Positions 53,195-62,282 of a DNA stretch of 64,000 bases are shown here, piece after piece (the stretch's first letter is position 1; every line of letters starts with the position of its first letter). Origin of the DNA: SG8-30 sp963695085. GTDB lineage: Bacteria; Pseudomonadota; Gammaproteobacteria; Steroidobacterales; Steroidobacteraceae. Both the position numbers and the translations under genes were made by a program. The notes beneath the pieces are model-generated. The model worked only from the letters and a program-made list of their open reading frames with translations. It was not told the DNA's origin and did no database searches. The stretch spans positions 62,001-126,000 of the forward strand of contig CAVOFV010000002.1 in assembly GCA_963695085.1 (NCBI GenBank), written 5' to 3'.

Positions 53195-54446
53195 ACTGCG
53201 CTGGCCCTATCCGCTGTGGATCGGTGCGCGCTACCTGAGGCTGCGGCACGACGATCGCTTCGTTGGCTTCATCTCCGCGATCAGCATGGCGGGCATCGCG
53301 ATCGGCGTGGCCGTGCTGCTCGTCGTGCTGTCCGTGATGAATGGCTTCGAGCGGGAATTGCGCGAGCGGATTCTCGACGTCACCGGACACGCGACACTCG
53401 AGGGTCTCGACGGCCGGCTGGCCGACTGGCGCACGCTCGAGGCGCAGATCGCGCAGCGGCCTGAGGTGGTCGCCGTGGCGCCATTCATCGGGGGTCGCGC
53501 CATGCTGGTGAGCGGGCCACACTCGGCCGGCGTGGAACTGCGTGGCGTGCTGCCGCAGGCGGAAGGCGGAGTCTCGGCACTGGCGCGGATGGTCCAGGAC
53601 GGCACGCTGGCCGAACTGGAGGCCGGCGCCTATCGCATCGTCCTGGGCCGCGTGCTGGCCGGGGAGCTGGGCGTCAAGCGCGGCGACCGCGTGCTGGTGG
53701 TGATAGCGCAGGGCGTCGTCACGCCGGCGGGCGTGGTGCCTCGCATGCGCCGTTTCACAGTGACGGGCATCTTCGACGCGGGCATGTACGAGTTCGACAG
53801 CGGCCTGGCGCTGCTGCATCTCGAGGACGCCGGCAGGCTGTTCCGGCTGGGCGCGGACGTCTCCGGGCTGCGCTACGCGCTGCGCGATCCGTATGCGGCC
53901 CCGGCCGCCAGCCGCGAACTCGCGGTGGACCTGGGCGGCGGCTTCTTCATCAGCGACTGGACGCGGCGCCACGGCAATTTCTTCCGCTCGATCCAGGTCA
54001 CGCGCTCAATCATGTTCGTGGTGCTGCTGCTGGTCGTCGGCGTGGCGGCGTTCAACATCGTCTCGACGCTGGTAATGGTCGTAAAGGAAAAGCAGGGCGA
54101 CATCGCCATCCTGCGCACGCTCGGCTCCAGCCCGCGCGAGATACTCGGCGTGTTCCTGGTGCAGGGCGCCGCGATCGGCGTGGTCGGAACCATGGCAGGA
54201 CTCGGCCTGGGCCTGGCGATCGCCTTCAACCTCACTTCGATCGTGCACGGGCTGGAAGCGCTGCTGGGGACGACGCTGGTGGACGCGCGCGTGTATTTCA
54301 TCGCCGACCTGCCAGCCGACGTGCGCCTGTCCGACGTGCTGACCGTGTCCGTCACGGCCCTGTCGCTGGGCCTGCTGTCCACCCTGTACCCTGCGTGGCG
54401 CGCCGCGGGCACCGCGCCGGCCGACGCCCTGCGCCACGAAGTCTGA
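53187..54446 (+). CDS. lolE: LolE, lipoprotein-releasing ABC permease subunit
   Basis: 419 aa, a paralogue of LolC with the same topology (VGFISAISMAGIAIGVAVLL; then IMFVVLLLVVGVAAFNIVSTLVMVV and further helices). It binds lipoproteins in the membrane before their transfer to LolC and LolA. Assignment as LolE versus LolC is by gene order and by the N-terminus (PLWIGARYLRLRHDDRFVGF). The order here is lolC-lolE-lolD rather than the lolC-lolD-lolE of E. coli. Confidence 0.88.
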   Translation: MNELRWPYPLWIGARYLRLRHDDRFVGFISAISMAGIAIGVAVLLVVLSVMNGFERELRERILDVTGHATLEGLDGRLADWRTLEAQIAQRPEVVAVAPFIGGRAMLVSGPHSAGVELRGVLPQAEGGVSALARMVQDGTLAELEAGAYRIVLGRVLAGELGVKRGDRVLVVIAQGVVTPAGVVPRMRRFTVTGIFDAGMYEFDSGLALLHLEDAGRLFRLGADVSGLRYALRDPYAAPAASRELAVDLGGGFFISDWTRRHGNFFRSIQVTRSIMFVVLLLVVGVAAFNIVSTLVMVVKEKQGDIAILRTLGSSPREILGVFLVQGAAIGVVGTMAGLGLGLAIAFNLTSIVHGLEALLGTTLVDARVYFIADLPADVRLSDVLTVSVTALSLGLLSTLYPAWRAAGTAPADALRHEV

Positions 54447-54456
54447 GGATCACAAG

Positions 54457-55146
54457 ATGTCTGCAAGTGTCGTGCTCGGCTGCCGCGGATTGCGCAAGGA
54501 ATTCCGCCAGGGTCCGGTCACCCTGACGGTGCTCAAGGACCTCGATTTCGAGGTGCGCGCGGGGGAACGTGTGGCCGTCGTCGGCGCCTCGGGTTCCGGC
54601 AAGACCACGCTGCTTCAGCTGCTCGGCGGACTCGACGAACCCACCGCGGGCACGGTGGCGGTTGGTGGGCAGGCGCTGACGGCGCTGGACGAGACCGCGC
54701 GCGGCAGGCTCCGCAACCGCACCATCGGTTTTGTCTACCAGTTCCACCACCTGCTGCCGGAGTTCACGGCGCTCGAGAACGTGGCAATGCCGTTGCTGGT
54801 GCGTGGCGATCGGCGCCGGGCGGCCGCCGACCGCGCGCGTCACCTGCTCGAGCGGGTCGGGCTCGGCGCGCGGCTCGAGCACCGGCCGGCCGAACTGTCG
54901 GGGGGCGAGCGGCAGCGCACCGCCGTGGCGCGGGCGCTGGTGACTGCACCGCAGGTCGTGCTGGCCGACGAGCCGACCGGCAACCTCGACGGGGCCAATG
55001 CGGCCCAGGTCTTCGAACTGATGCTTGAGCTGAACCGGGAATCCGGCACGAGCCTGGTGATCGTCACCCACGACGAGCGTCTCGCGGCCCGCCTGGACCG
55101 TGTCGTCACCCTGACCGACGGCAATCTGCGCGAACGCGCGGGCTGA
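54457..55146 (+). CDS. lolD: LolD, lipoprotein-releasing ABC ATPase
   Basis: 229 aa. Walker A GASGSGKTTLLQLLGG, signature LSGGERQRTAVARAL, Walker B VVLADEPTGNLD. The segment FVYQFHHLLPEFTALENVAMPL is the LolD subfamily motif. It powers lipoprotein release by LolC/E. It begins ten bases after lolE. Confidence 0.95.
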   Translation: MSASVVLGCRGLRKEFRQGPVTLTVLKDLDFEVRAGERVAVVGASGSGKTTLLQLLGGLDEPTAGTVAVGGQALTALDETARGRLRNRTIGFVYQFHHLLPEFTALENVAMPLLVRGDRRRAAADRARHLLERVGLGARLEHRPAELSGGERQRTAVARALVTAPQVVLADEPTGNLDGANAAQVFELMLELNRESGTSLVIVTHDERLAARLDRVVTLTDGNLRERAG

Positions 55147-55180
55147 GCGCGACCGCCCGCCCGTCGACGCGGGCTAGGCT

Positions 55181-55192
55181 CGGACCGGTCCG
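55181..55192. repeat. 12-base palindrome upstream of comEC
   Basis: CGGACCGGTCCG, a perfect palindrome, 17 bases before the comEC ATG. The same core occurs inside a 16-base palindrome at the 3' end of comEC (57415-57430). Function unknown; could be a regulator site or chance in GC-rich DNA. Confidence 0.4.
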
Positions 55193-55209
55193 GCCCGCCA
55201 TCCGCCGCG

Positions 55210-57468
55210 ATGCCACTCCTGGCCCTGGCCTTCCTGGCCGGCGCCGCGTGCGTGTTCGGCCTGGAACGCCTGCCGGGCTGGCCGGCGCTCGCGCTGCTGT
55301 CGTCGGTCGTGGCGGCCACGTGGTGCCTCGACGGGCGCCCCGTGGCCTGTGCCATCGCCGGTTTCGTGCTGGCGGCCGGCCACGGCCACCTGGCGCTGGC
55401 CCGGGACTGGCCCTGTGCGCGTGACCGGGAGCAGCTGCAATTCGAGGGCCGCGTGGTCTCGCCGCCGGAATGGCGACCGGGTCGCGCGGATTTCGATGTC
55501 GCGACCGACCGCGCGGCGCGGCGGCGCGGGGTGCCGCCGCGGCTGCGGCTGTCCTGGTACGAGCCGGACGAATTGCCGGTGCCGGGCGAGCGCTGGCGGT
55601 TTGAAGCGCGTCTGCGCTGCCGCAGCGGCCTGGCCAATCCAGGCGGATCGGACCGCGAGTTGTCGCTGCTGCGCAGCGGGCTCGGCGCGACCGGCTACGT
55701 CGCCGGTGCGTCGCCACGACGCCTGGGCGGCGGACCGCTGGCCGCGCCGGTCGCATGGTTGCGCGACCGGATCGGCGGACGGATTGCCGAGGCGGCCGCC
55801 GGCACCCGGTCGGTCGGCGTACTGCAGGGCCTGGCGGTGGGCCTGCGTGGCAACATCGCGCCGGAACTGAACGATGCCTTCGTCGCGACGGGTACCGCGC
55901 ACCTGATCGCGATCTCAGGGATGCACGTGACGGCCTTCGCCATCGCGGCCCACCTGCTGCTGCGGCTCGGCTACCGCCTGCACGGACGGGCAGCATGGAG
56001 CAGGCACTGGCCGGCGGCGCAGGCGCTCGCCGTCCTGGCGATGACCGCGGCCTACGGACTGCTGGCCGGCGCCTCGCTGCCGACCGTGCGCACCGTGGCG
56101 ATGGTGACGGTCGCCCTGGCGCTGCGCGCCGCGCGCCGCCGGGTGCCGGTGGCGGACGTGCTGTGTGGCGCCGCAGTGCTGCTGGTCGCACTCGACCCGC
56201 TGGCCGTGACGTCAGCCGGTTTCTGGCTGTCTTTCGCTGCCGTTGCCGCGCTGCTCGGTCTGCTCGAGTTGCGGGCGGCGCCGCTGGCCTGGGCGCGCGC
56301 CTTCGTTCGTGCCCAGGCGGCCGTGACCGTGGTGCTGGCGCCGGTGTTGCTGGGCGCGTTCGGCGTGGTGTCCCTGGTCGGACCGTTCGTCAACGCCGTC
56401 GCCATTCCCCTGTTCTCCTGCGTGCTGCTGCCGCTGACGCTGGGTGGCATCGCGCTCATGCCCTTGCCGGGCGGGCTGGCCGATGCGCTGTGGCTGGGGT
56501 TCGGGCGGCTCCTGGACCGGCTGTGGCCGTGGCTGCTGGCGGCCGGGCAGGGCGAGTACGCCGCGCTGTCGCCGCCCGCGGCGCCGGGCTGGCTGCTGCT
56601 CCTGACACTGGCGGCGGCGCTGGCCGCCGTCGTGCTGCCGGCGCGCGGCCTGCGGGCGCTCGCCGCCGTGCTGCTCTGCACATCGCTGTGGCGCCCGGCG
56701 CCGGCGCCCGCCAACGGCGGATTCGAGCTGACGGTGCTCGACGTGGGGCACGGTCTCGCAAGCGTCGTGCGCACCGCCACGCACGTGCTGGTCTTTGACA
56801 CCGGTCCGCGCTGGCAGGGCGGTGGCAGCGCGGCGCGCGTCAGCCTGATCCCTTACCTGCGCCGGCTCGGCGTGCGCCGGCTCGACCTGCTCTTGGTCAG
56901 CCACGCTGACAACGACCATGCGGGAGGCGTCGAGGACCTGTTGCGTAGCGTGCCTGTGCAACGGGCGATCGGCGATGCGGGTTCGCGGTGGAGCTGGCCG
57001 GGCTGTGCGGCCGGCCAGCGCTGGTCCTGGGACGGCGTGGACTTCACGGTCGTGCACCCGCCGCGCGCCGGATCCTGGCACGGCAACGACGGTTCCTGCG
57101 CGCTGCGGATCGCGGGCGCGGGCGGTGCCGCGCTGCTGCTCGCGGACCCCGAACGGCGCGCCGAGCGCGCGATGCTGTCGCAGCGCATCGCCGCCGACGT
57201 CGTCATCGTGCCGCACCACGGCAGCGCGTCCTCGTCATCCACGGACTTGGTCGCGGCGGTCGGTGCGCGCAGCGCGCTGGTGTCCGCCGGCCACGGCAAT
57301 CGCTGGGGCCTGCCGCGCGATGACGTCGTTGCGCGCTGGCGCGCGGCTGGCGCACGGGTCGAGACGACGGCATCCGGCGGCGCCCTGCGCGTCGACTTCG
57401 TGCCCGGCGCCGGACCCGGACCGGTCCGGGCGCACCGTTTGGCCGTCCGGCGCTGGTGGCAGCGCTGA
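55210..57468 (+). CDS. comEC: ComEC/Rec2, DNA-uptake channel protein
   Basis: 752 aa. It carries an N-terminal membrane pair and a DUF4131-type domain with a cysteine (DWPCARDREQLQFEGRVV). A polytopic competence domain follows (LIAISGMHVTAFAIAAHLLLRLGY and eight or so helices). The C-terminal metallo-beta-lactamase-like domain has LLVSHADNDHAGGVEDL and VPHHGSASSSS. ComEC moves single-stranded DNA across the inner membrane in natural transformation. The same window carries FimT and other minor pilins. The comEC-exbB-exbD-msbA order is common in gammaproteobacteria. Confidence 0.93.
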   Translation: MPLLALAFLAGAACVFGLERLPGWPALALLSSVVAATWCLDGRPVACAIAGFVLAAGHGHLALARDWPCARDREQLQFEGRVVSPPEWRPGRADFDVATDRAARRRGVPPRLRLSWYEPDELPVPGERWRFEARLRCRSGLANPGGSDRELSLLRSGLGATGYVAGASPRRLGGGPLAAPVAWLRDRIGGRIAEAAAGTRSVGVLQGLAVGLRGNIAPELNDAFVATGTAHLIAISGMHVTAFAIAAHLLLRLGYRLHGRAAWSRHWPAAQALAVLAMTAAYGLLAGASLPTVRTVAMVTVALALRAARRRVPVADVLCGAAVLLVALDPLAVTSAGFWLSFAAVAALLGLLELRAAPLAWARAFVRAQAAVTVVLAPVLLGAFGVVSLVGPFVNAVAIPLFSCVLLPLTLGGIALMPLPGGLADALWLGFGRLLDRLWPWLLAAGQGEYAALSPPAAPGWLLLLTLAAALAAVVLPARGLRALAAVLLCTSLWRPAPAPANGGFELTVLDVGHGLASVVRTATHVLVFDTGPRWQGGGSAARVSLIPYLRRLGVRRLDLLLVSHADNDHAGGVEDLLRSVPVQRAIGDAGSRWSWPGCAAGQRWSWDGVDFTVVHPPRAGSWHGNDGSCALRIAGAGGAALLLADPERRAERAMLSQRIAADVVIVPHHGSASSSSTDLVAAVGARSALVSAGHGNRWGLPRDDVVARWRAAGARVETTASGGALRVDFVPGAGPGPVRAHRLAVRRWWQR
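57415..57430. repeat. 16-base palindrome near the end of comEC
   Basis: CCCGGACCGGTCCGGG, perfect over 16 bases, lies within the last codons of comEC and shares CGGACCGGTCCG with the site upstream of the gene. It might mark a transcription-factor or RNA hairpin site; with no T-tract it is not a standard terminator. Confidence 0.4.
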
Positions 57469-57510
57469 ACGGGTGCCGGATGGGCGCTCGCACGCTATCA
57501 TGCGCGTCGC

Positions 57511-58149
57511 ATGTGGGAAATTATCAAGGCCGGCGGCCCGGTGATGTGGCCGATCATCGTCTGCTCGATCGGGGCAGCCGCCATCATTCTCGAGCGGCTG
57601 TGGACCCTGCAGGAGAAGCGGGTCATCCCGCGCTCGCTCACCGACAAGGTCTGGAAGCTGGTCGAGACGCGCACGCTGACCGATCGGCATATCACGGCAC
57701 TCGAGCACAACTCGCCGCTTGGCCGCGTGCTGGCGTCGGGCCTCATGAATCGCGACCGCGGCCGCGAGATCATGAAGGAAGTCATCGAGGACACCGGCCG
57801 GCACGTCGTTCACGAGCTGGAGCGCTTCCTGAATGCGCTGGGTACGATCGCTGCGATTTCGCCGCTGCTGGGCCTGCTCGGCACGGTGACCGGCATGGTG
57901 TCGGCATTCGACGCGATCACGTCCCAGGGTGTCGGTGATGCACGCGTGCTGTCGGGTGGCATCGGCGAGGCGCTGCTCACCACGGCGGCCGGCTTGATCG
58001 TCGCGATTCCCGCGCTGATCGGCTATCGCTACCTGCGGGGCCGCGTCGATGCGCTGGTCATCGAGATGGAGAAGGAAGCCATCAAGCTGGTGCGGGCCTT
58101 CGACCGGCTGGGAGCAGCGACCGAGGCCGCGCCAGCGGCCGAGCCATGA
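57511..58149 (+). CDS. exbB: ExbB/TolQ-family proton channel protein
   Basis: 212 aa, three membrane helices (about 10-30, 112-134, 150-172). The core LGTIAAISPLLGLLGTVTGMVSAF and EALLTTAAGLIVAIPALIGY are family motifs. With ExbD it uses the proton-motive force to energise a TonB- or Tol-type partner. A TATCAT hexamer at 57496-57501 could be its -10. No tonB gene is adjacent, so the partner cannot be told. Confidence 0.92.
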   Translation: MWEIIKAGGPVMWPIIVCSIGAAAIILERLWTLQEKRVIPRSLTDKVWKLVETRTLTDRHITALEHNSPLGRVLASGLMNRDRGREIMKEVIEDTGRHVVHELERFLNALGTIAAISPLLGLLGTVTGMVSAFDAITSQGVGDARVLSGGIGEALLTTAAGLIVAIPALIGYRYLRGRVDALVIEMEKEAIKLVRAFDRLGAATEAAPAAEP

Positions 58150-58562
58150 AGCTCAGTCCGCGCCGTCGCGAAGACCCCGAACTCAACCTCACGTCGTTGA
58201 TCGACGTCGTCCTGCTGCTGGTGATCTTCTTCATGGTCTCGACGACCTTCGTCGAGGAAGGCCGCCTGCGGATCGAGCTGCCGACCGCCAGCGAGGTGCC
58301 GGTCGCCAGGCCGCAGGATCCGATCGTGGTGACCGTCACGGCCCAGGGCAGCTACCGTGTCAACGAGCAGGGACTGGTCAACAACGCGCCGGAAACGCTG
58401 CGCGCCGCGCTGGTGCGCGAGTCGGCGGGCGAGCGCGACCGGCCGCTGACGATCCGTGCCGACGCGCGGGCCACCCACCAGACGGTCGTGACCGTCATGG
58501 ACATCGCCGCGCGACTCGGCTTCACGCAGGTCAACATAGCGACCATCAGTGAGCAATCCTAG
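58146..58562 (+). CDS. exbD: ExbD/TolR-family energy-transducing protein
   Basis: 138 aa. The N-terminus PELNLTSLIDVVLLLVIFFMVSTTF carries the conserved Asp (in SLIDVV) on a single membrane helix. The periplasmic domain follows. The start overlaps the exbB stop; the end overlaps the msbA start region by 14 bases. It pairs with ExbB. Confidence 0.93.
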   Translation: MKLSPRRREDPELNLTSLIDVVLLLVIFFMVSTTFVEEGRLRIELPTASEVPVARPQDPIVVTVTAQGSYRVNEQGLVNNAPETLRAALVRESAGERDRPLTIRADARATHQTVVTVMDIAARLGFTQVNIATISEQS

Positions 58563-60318
58563 GGCAGGTCCGTCGCCGCCGCCGGCCGAGGCCAGCGGCA
58601 TGAGCATCTACATGAGGCTGCTCGCCTATGCGCGGCCGCACTGGCCGATGTTCACGCTGGGCGTTCTCGGCATGACGTTGTTTGCGGCCACCGACACCGG
58701 GCTGGCGTGGCTGGTCAAGAGATTCCTGGACGGCGCCTTCGTCGAGCGCGACAGCGCCGTGCTGCTGATGGTGCCGGCGGGGATCATCGCGCTGTTCACG
58801 GCGCGTGGCATCGGCGACTACCTGTCGGTGTTCGCGCCGGGCTGGGTCGGCCGACAGGTCATCAAGAGCCTGCGCGCTGACGTCTTCCGGCAGTACCTGC
58901 ACCTGCCGGCATCCTTCTACGACGGCACCGGGGTTGCCCAGTTGCTGTCGAGGCTGACCTACAACATCGAGCTGGTGGCCGAGGCCGCGACGACGGCCAT
59001 CACCTCGATGATCCGCGACACGCTGACCATCACTGGGCTGCTCGGCTGGCTGGTCTACATGAACTGGCGCCTGACGCTGTTTGCGCTCGGCGTCGCGCCG
59101 CTGATCATCGGCCTGATGCGCGTGACGAGCCGCCTGTTCCGCCGTTACAGCCAGCGTATCCAGAACTCGATGGGCGACGTCACGCGGGTGGCGAAGGAGG
59201 CGCTCGAGGGGCACCGCATGATCAAGGTGTTCAACGCGCAGGATCAGGAGCTCGGCCTGTTCGAGTCGGTCAACGAGAGCAACCGCGCCAGCTTCATGAA
59301 ACTGGTCACGGTCAAGGCCGTTTCCGGCCCGGTGGTGCAGATCATCGCGGCGCTCGGTCTGGCCGCCGTCATGTACGTGGCGATCCGCCAGGTGCTGCAG
59401 CAGGGGGTCTCGATCGGCGAATTCACCTCGTTTCTGACTGCCCTGCTGCTCATCACCGCGCCGCTCAGGCGGCTGGTCAGCGTGGTCGGCCCACTGCAGC
59501 AGGGCATCGCGGCCGGCGCCAGCGTGTTCGAGATCCTCGACACGCCGGGTGAAGGGGAGGGCGGCCCGCGGCCGCTCGCGCGCGCACGCGGCGAGGTCGA
59601 GTTCAACGACGTGTGTTTCGAGTACACCCGGGACAAGGGCCAGGTGTTGCGCGGCGTCACTTTCGTGGCCCGCCCGGGCGAGTCGATCGCGATTGTCGGC
59701 CGCTCCGGCAGCGGCAAGTCCACGCTGGTGAGTCTGCTGCCGCGCTTCTACGACGTCAGCGCAGGCCAGGCGAAGCTGGATGGCATCGATGTCAGGGAGT
59801 ACCGGCTCAAGGACCTGCGCAACCAGTTCAGCCTGGTGAGCCAGGACGTGGTGCTGCTGGACGACAGCGTGCGCAACAACATCGCGTTCAGCGTGCCGTC
59901 GGCCAGCGCCCAGGCGGTCGAGGATGCGGCGCGGTCCGCGCACGTGCTGGAGTTCGTGAAGACGTTCCCCGACGGGCTCGACACCCGCGTCGGCGAACGC
60001 GGCATGCTGCTGTCCGGCGGCCAGCGCCAGCGCGTAGCGATTGCCCGGGCGATGCTCAAGGACGCGCCGGTGCTGATCCTGGACGAGGCGACGTCGGCGC
60101 TCGACACCGAGTCAGAACGGGTCGTGCAGGAGGCCCTCGCCGGCCTGATGAAGGACCGCACGACGCTGGTGATCGCGCACCGCTTGTCCACGATCGAGAA
60201 GGCCGACCGCATCCTCGTGCTGGACGACGGGCGGCTGGTGGAGAGTGGCACGCACGCCGAGCTGCTGGCGCACGGTGGCGTTTACGCGGCCCTGCACAGG
60301 ATGCAGTTCAACGTCTGA
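58549..60318 (+). CDS. msbA: MsbA, lipid A export ABC transporter
   Basis: 589 aa from GTG 58549 (ATG 58600 is an alternative, giving 572 aa). The N-terminal six-helix domain is followed by an ATPase domain with Walker A IVGRSGSGKSTLVSLL, signature LLSGGQRQRVAIARAM, and Walker B VLILDEATSALD. It flips lipid A-core across the inner membrane. The next genes are lpxK, ycaR and kdsB, as in E. coli. The first residues (NPRAGPSPPPAEASG) are not conserved. Confidence 0.94.
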   Translation: MSNPRAGPSPPPAEASGMSIYMRLLAYARPHWPMFTLGVLGMTLFAATDTGLAWLVKRFLDGAFVERDSAVLLMVPAGIIALFTARGIGDYLSVFAPGWVGRQVIKSLRADVFRQYLHLPASFYDGTGVAQLLSRLTYNIELVAEAATTAITSMIRDTLTITGLLGWLVYMNWRLTLFALGVAPLIIGLMRVTSRLFRRYSQRIQNSMGDVTRVAKEALEGHRMIKVFNAQDQELGLFESVNESNRASFMKLVTVKAVSGPVVQIIAALGLAAVMYVAIRQVLQQGVSIGEFTSFLTALLLITAPLRRLVSVVGPLQQGIAAGASVFEILDTPGEGEGGPRPLARARGEVEFNDVCFEYTRDKGQVLRGVTFVARPGESIAIVGRSGSGKSTLVSLLPRFYDVSAGQAKLDGIDVREYRLKDLRNQFSLVSQDVVLLDDSVRNNIAFSVPSASAQAVEDAARSAHVLEFVKTFPDGLDTRVGERGMLLSGGQRQRVAIARAMLKDAPVLILDEATSALDTESERVVQEALAGLMKDRTTLVIAHRLSTIEKADRILVLDDGRLVESGTHAELLAHGGVYAALHRMQFNV

Positions 60319-60331
60319 CAGGTTGCGCCGC

Positions 60332-61318
60332 ATGCACGACTGGTTGCTCGAGACGTGGTACGGAGGCACGCGCCGCGGTCGCTGGCTGCTGCCCTGCGCG
60401 TGGTTGTTCGGCGCAGCGGCAGCGCTGCGGCGCGCTGCCTACCGGCGCGGCTGGCTGCCGGCCTACCGCTCGTCATGCCCGGTGGTGATCGTCGGCAACG
60501 TGACGGTCGGCGGCACCGGCAAGACGCCGCTCGTGCTGTGGCTGGCGCAGCGGCTGCGTGCCGCCGGGCACCGGGTCGGCATCGTCAGCCGCGGCTACGG
60601 CGGCCGCCAGTCCGGAGCGCGCATCGTGCGTCCGCACGACGACGCACGGGCGGTCGGGGACGAGCCGCTGCTGCTGGCGCGGCGCGGCATTGCCACGGTC
60701 GCGACCGGCGCCGAGCGTGCTGCCGCCGTGCGGCTGCTCGAGGCGTCCTGCGACATCGTGCTGTGCGACGATGGCCTGCAGCACTATGCGCTGCAGCGCG
60801 ACGCGGAGATCGTCGTCGTGGACGGCGCGCGCGGCTTCGGCAATGGCTGGCTGCTGCCGGCCGGGCCGTTGCGCGAATCCCGCCAGCGCCTGCGGCGGGT
60901 CGATGCGGTCGTGGTCAACGGCCCGGGTCTCGAATGGCCGGGCGCGCTGCGCATGGGCGTGGCAGCCGTGCAGTTCGTTTGCATCGCGAGCGGCGAACGG
61001 CGGCCGCCAGGCGCTTTCCGCGGGCAGCGGGTCAGGGCGGTCGCGGCCACCGGTCATCCCGAGCGCTTCTTCGGGCTGCTCGAAGGGCTCGGCGCAGTGG
61101 TGGAACGGCATCCGCTGCCGGATCACGCAGACACGGCGCAAGCGCTGGCGGCGCTGGGCGATGACATTCCGGTCCTGATGACGGAGAAGGATGCCGTAAA
61201 ATGCGGCGGGACGGCCGGTCCGCAGCACTGGTACCTGGAGATCGCGGCGGACATCGGGCCGGACGACGCATCGCGGCTGTCGTCGATCGTCGAGGCGGCC
61301 TTGCGCCGCAACAACTGA
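60332..61318 (+). CDS. lpxK: LpxK, tetraacyldisaccharide 4'-kinase
   Basis: 328 aa. It phosphorylates the lipid A disaccharide at 4'. An N-terminal hydrophobic segment (WLLPCAWLFGAAAALRRAAY) binds the membrane. The P-loop reads VIVGNVTVGGTGKTPLVLWLA; ASCDIVLCDDGLQHYALQRD and VLMTEKDAVKC follow. ATG 60332 was selected as it starts the family N-terminus; the frame upstream runs inside msbA. Confidence 0.95.
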   Translation: MHDWLLETWYGGTRRGRWLLPCAWLFGAAAALRRAAYRRGWLPAYRSSCPVVIVGNVTVGGTGKTPLVLWLAQRLRAAGHRVGIVSRGYGGRQSGARIVRPHDDARAVGDEPLLLARRGIATVATGAERAAAVRLLEASCDIVLCDDGLQHYALQRDAEIVVVDGARGFGNGWLLPAGPLRESRQRLRRVDAVVVNGPGLEWPGALRMGVAAVQFVCIASGERRPPGAFRGQRVRAVAATGHPERFFGLLEGLGAVVERHPLPDHADTAQALAALGDDIPVLMTEKDAVKCGGTAGPQHWYLEIAADIGPDDASRLSSIVEAALRRNN

Positions 61319-61327
61319 GGACCCCCC

Positions 61328-61516
61328 GTGGACACGAAACTCCTGGATATTCTGGCCTGCCCTGTGTGCAAGGGCCCGTTGCAGCATGCGCGCGAGGCGC
61401 AGGTGCTCGTCTGCCGGGCGGACCGGCTCGCCTACCCGATCCGCGACGGCATCCCGGTGATGCTGGAGGACGAAGCACGACAGTTGTCCTCCGACGACCC
61501 GTTGATGGCGCGCTGA
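61328..61516 (+). CDS. ycaR: YcaR/Trm112-family small zinc protein
   Basis: 62 aa from GTG 61328. It reads LLDILACPVCKGPL, a later Cys (VLVCR), then LAYPIRDGIPVMLEDEARQL. This matches the UPF0434/Trm112 family, always between lpxK and kdsB. Function unknown in bacteria; eukaryotic Trm112 activates methyltransferases. Confidence 0.93.
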   Translation: MDTKLLDILACPVCKGPLQHAREAQVLVCRADRLAYPIRDGIPVMLEDEARQLSSDDPLMAR

Positions 61517-61520
61517 GGCC

Positions 61521-62282
61521 ATGTTCCGCGCGGTCATTCCGGCGCGATTCGCGTCCACCCGCCTGCCGGGCAAGCCGCTGGCGGACATCGGCGGCCGGCC
61601 GATGATCCAGCACGTGCACGAACAGGTGGCGGCATCGGGTGCCGCCGAGGTCGTTGTCGCAACGGATGACGAGCGCATTGTCGCAGCCTGCGCCGCCTTC
61701 GGCGCCGACGTGCTGATGACCTCTGCGGCGCACCGGTCTGGCACCGACCGGCTGGCGGAGGTCGCGGTGCGGCGCGGCTGGCGCGACACCGACATCGTCG
61801 TCAATGTGCAGGGCGACGAACCGCTGCTGCCGCCGTCGCTGGTGAGGCAGGTCGCGGCGCTGCTCGAATCGGACTCGGGCGCGGACCTCGCCACGCTCGC
61901 CACGCCGATCGAGTCGCTCGAGGAGTTGCTCGACACCGCGGTCGTCAAGGTGGTGTGCCGCGCCGATGGGCGGGCGCTGTATTTCAGTCGCGCGCCGATC
62001 CCCTGGCAGCGCGACGGGGCGGCCACCGGCCTCGCCTCGCAGCGGGACTTCAGCGATTCCTGGCGGCACCTGGGTCTGTATGCATACCGCGTCGGCGCCC
62101 TGGAGCGGCTCGCCGCAGCGCCGCCGGCGCCGCTCGAAATCGCCGAGCAGCTCGAGCAGCTGCGCGCGCTGCAGCTCGGCATGGCCATCGCGGTAGGAGA
62201 GGCCCTCGCGCGGCCCGGTCCAGGCGTGGACACTCCCGCGGACCTCGCGCGGGTTCGGGCCGGGTTCGCCGGGCGGTCATGA
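61521..62282 (+). CDS. kdsB: KdsB, CMP-Kdo synthetase
   Basis: 253 aa. It activates Kdo with CTP for transfer to lipid A. Motifs: VIPARFASTRLPGKPLADIGG, VATDDERI, VNVQGDEPLLP, and RHLGLYAYR with LEQLRALQLG near the end. It works with kdsA (16818-17651) in the same window. Its stop overlaps the aminotransferase start. Confidence 0.96.
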   Translation: MFRAVIPARFASTRLPGKPLADIGGRPMIQHVHEQVAASGAAEVVVATDDERIVAACAAFGADVLMTSAAHRSGTDRLAEVAVRRGWRDTDIVVNVQGDEPLLPPSLVRQVAALLESDSGADLATLATPIESLEELLDTAVVKVVCRADGRALYFSRAPIPWQRDGAATGLASQRDFSDSWRHLGLYAYRVGALERLAAAPPAPLEIAEQLEQLRALQLGMAIAVGEALARPGPGVDTPADLARVRAGFAGRS

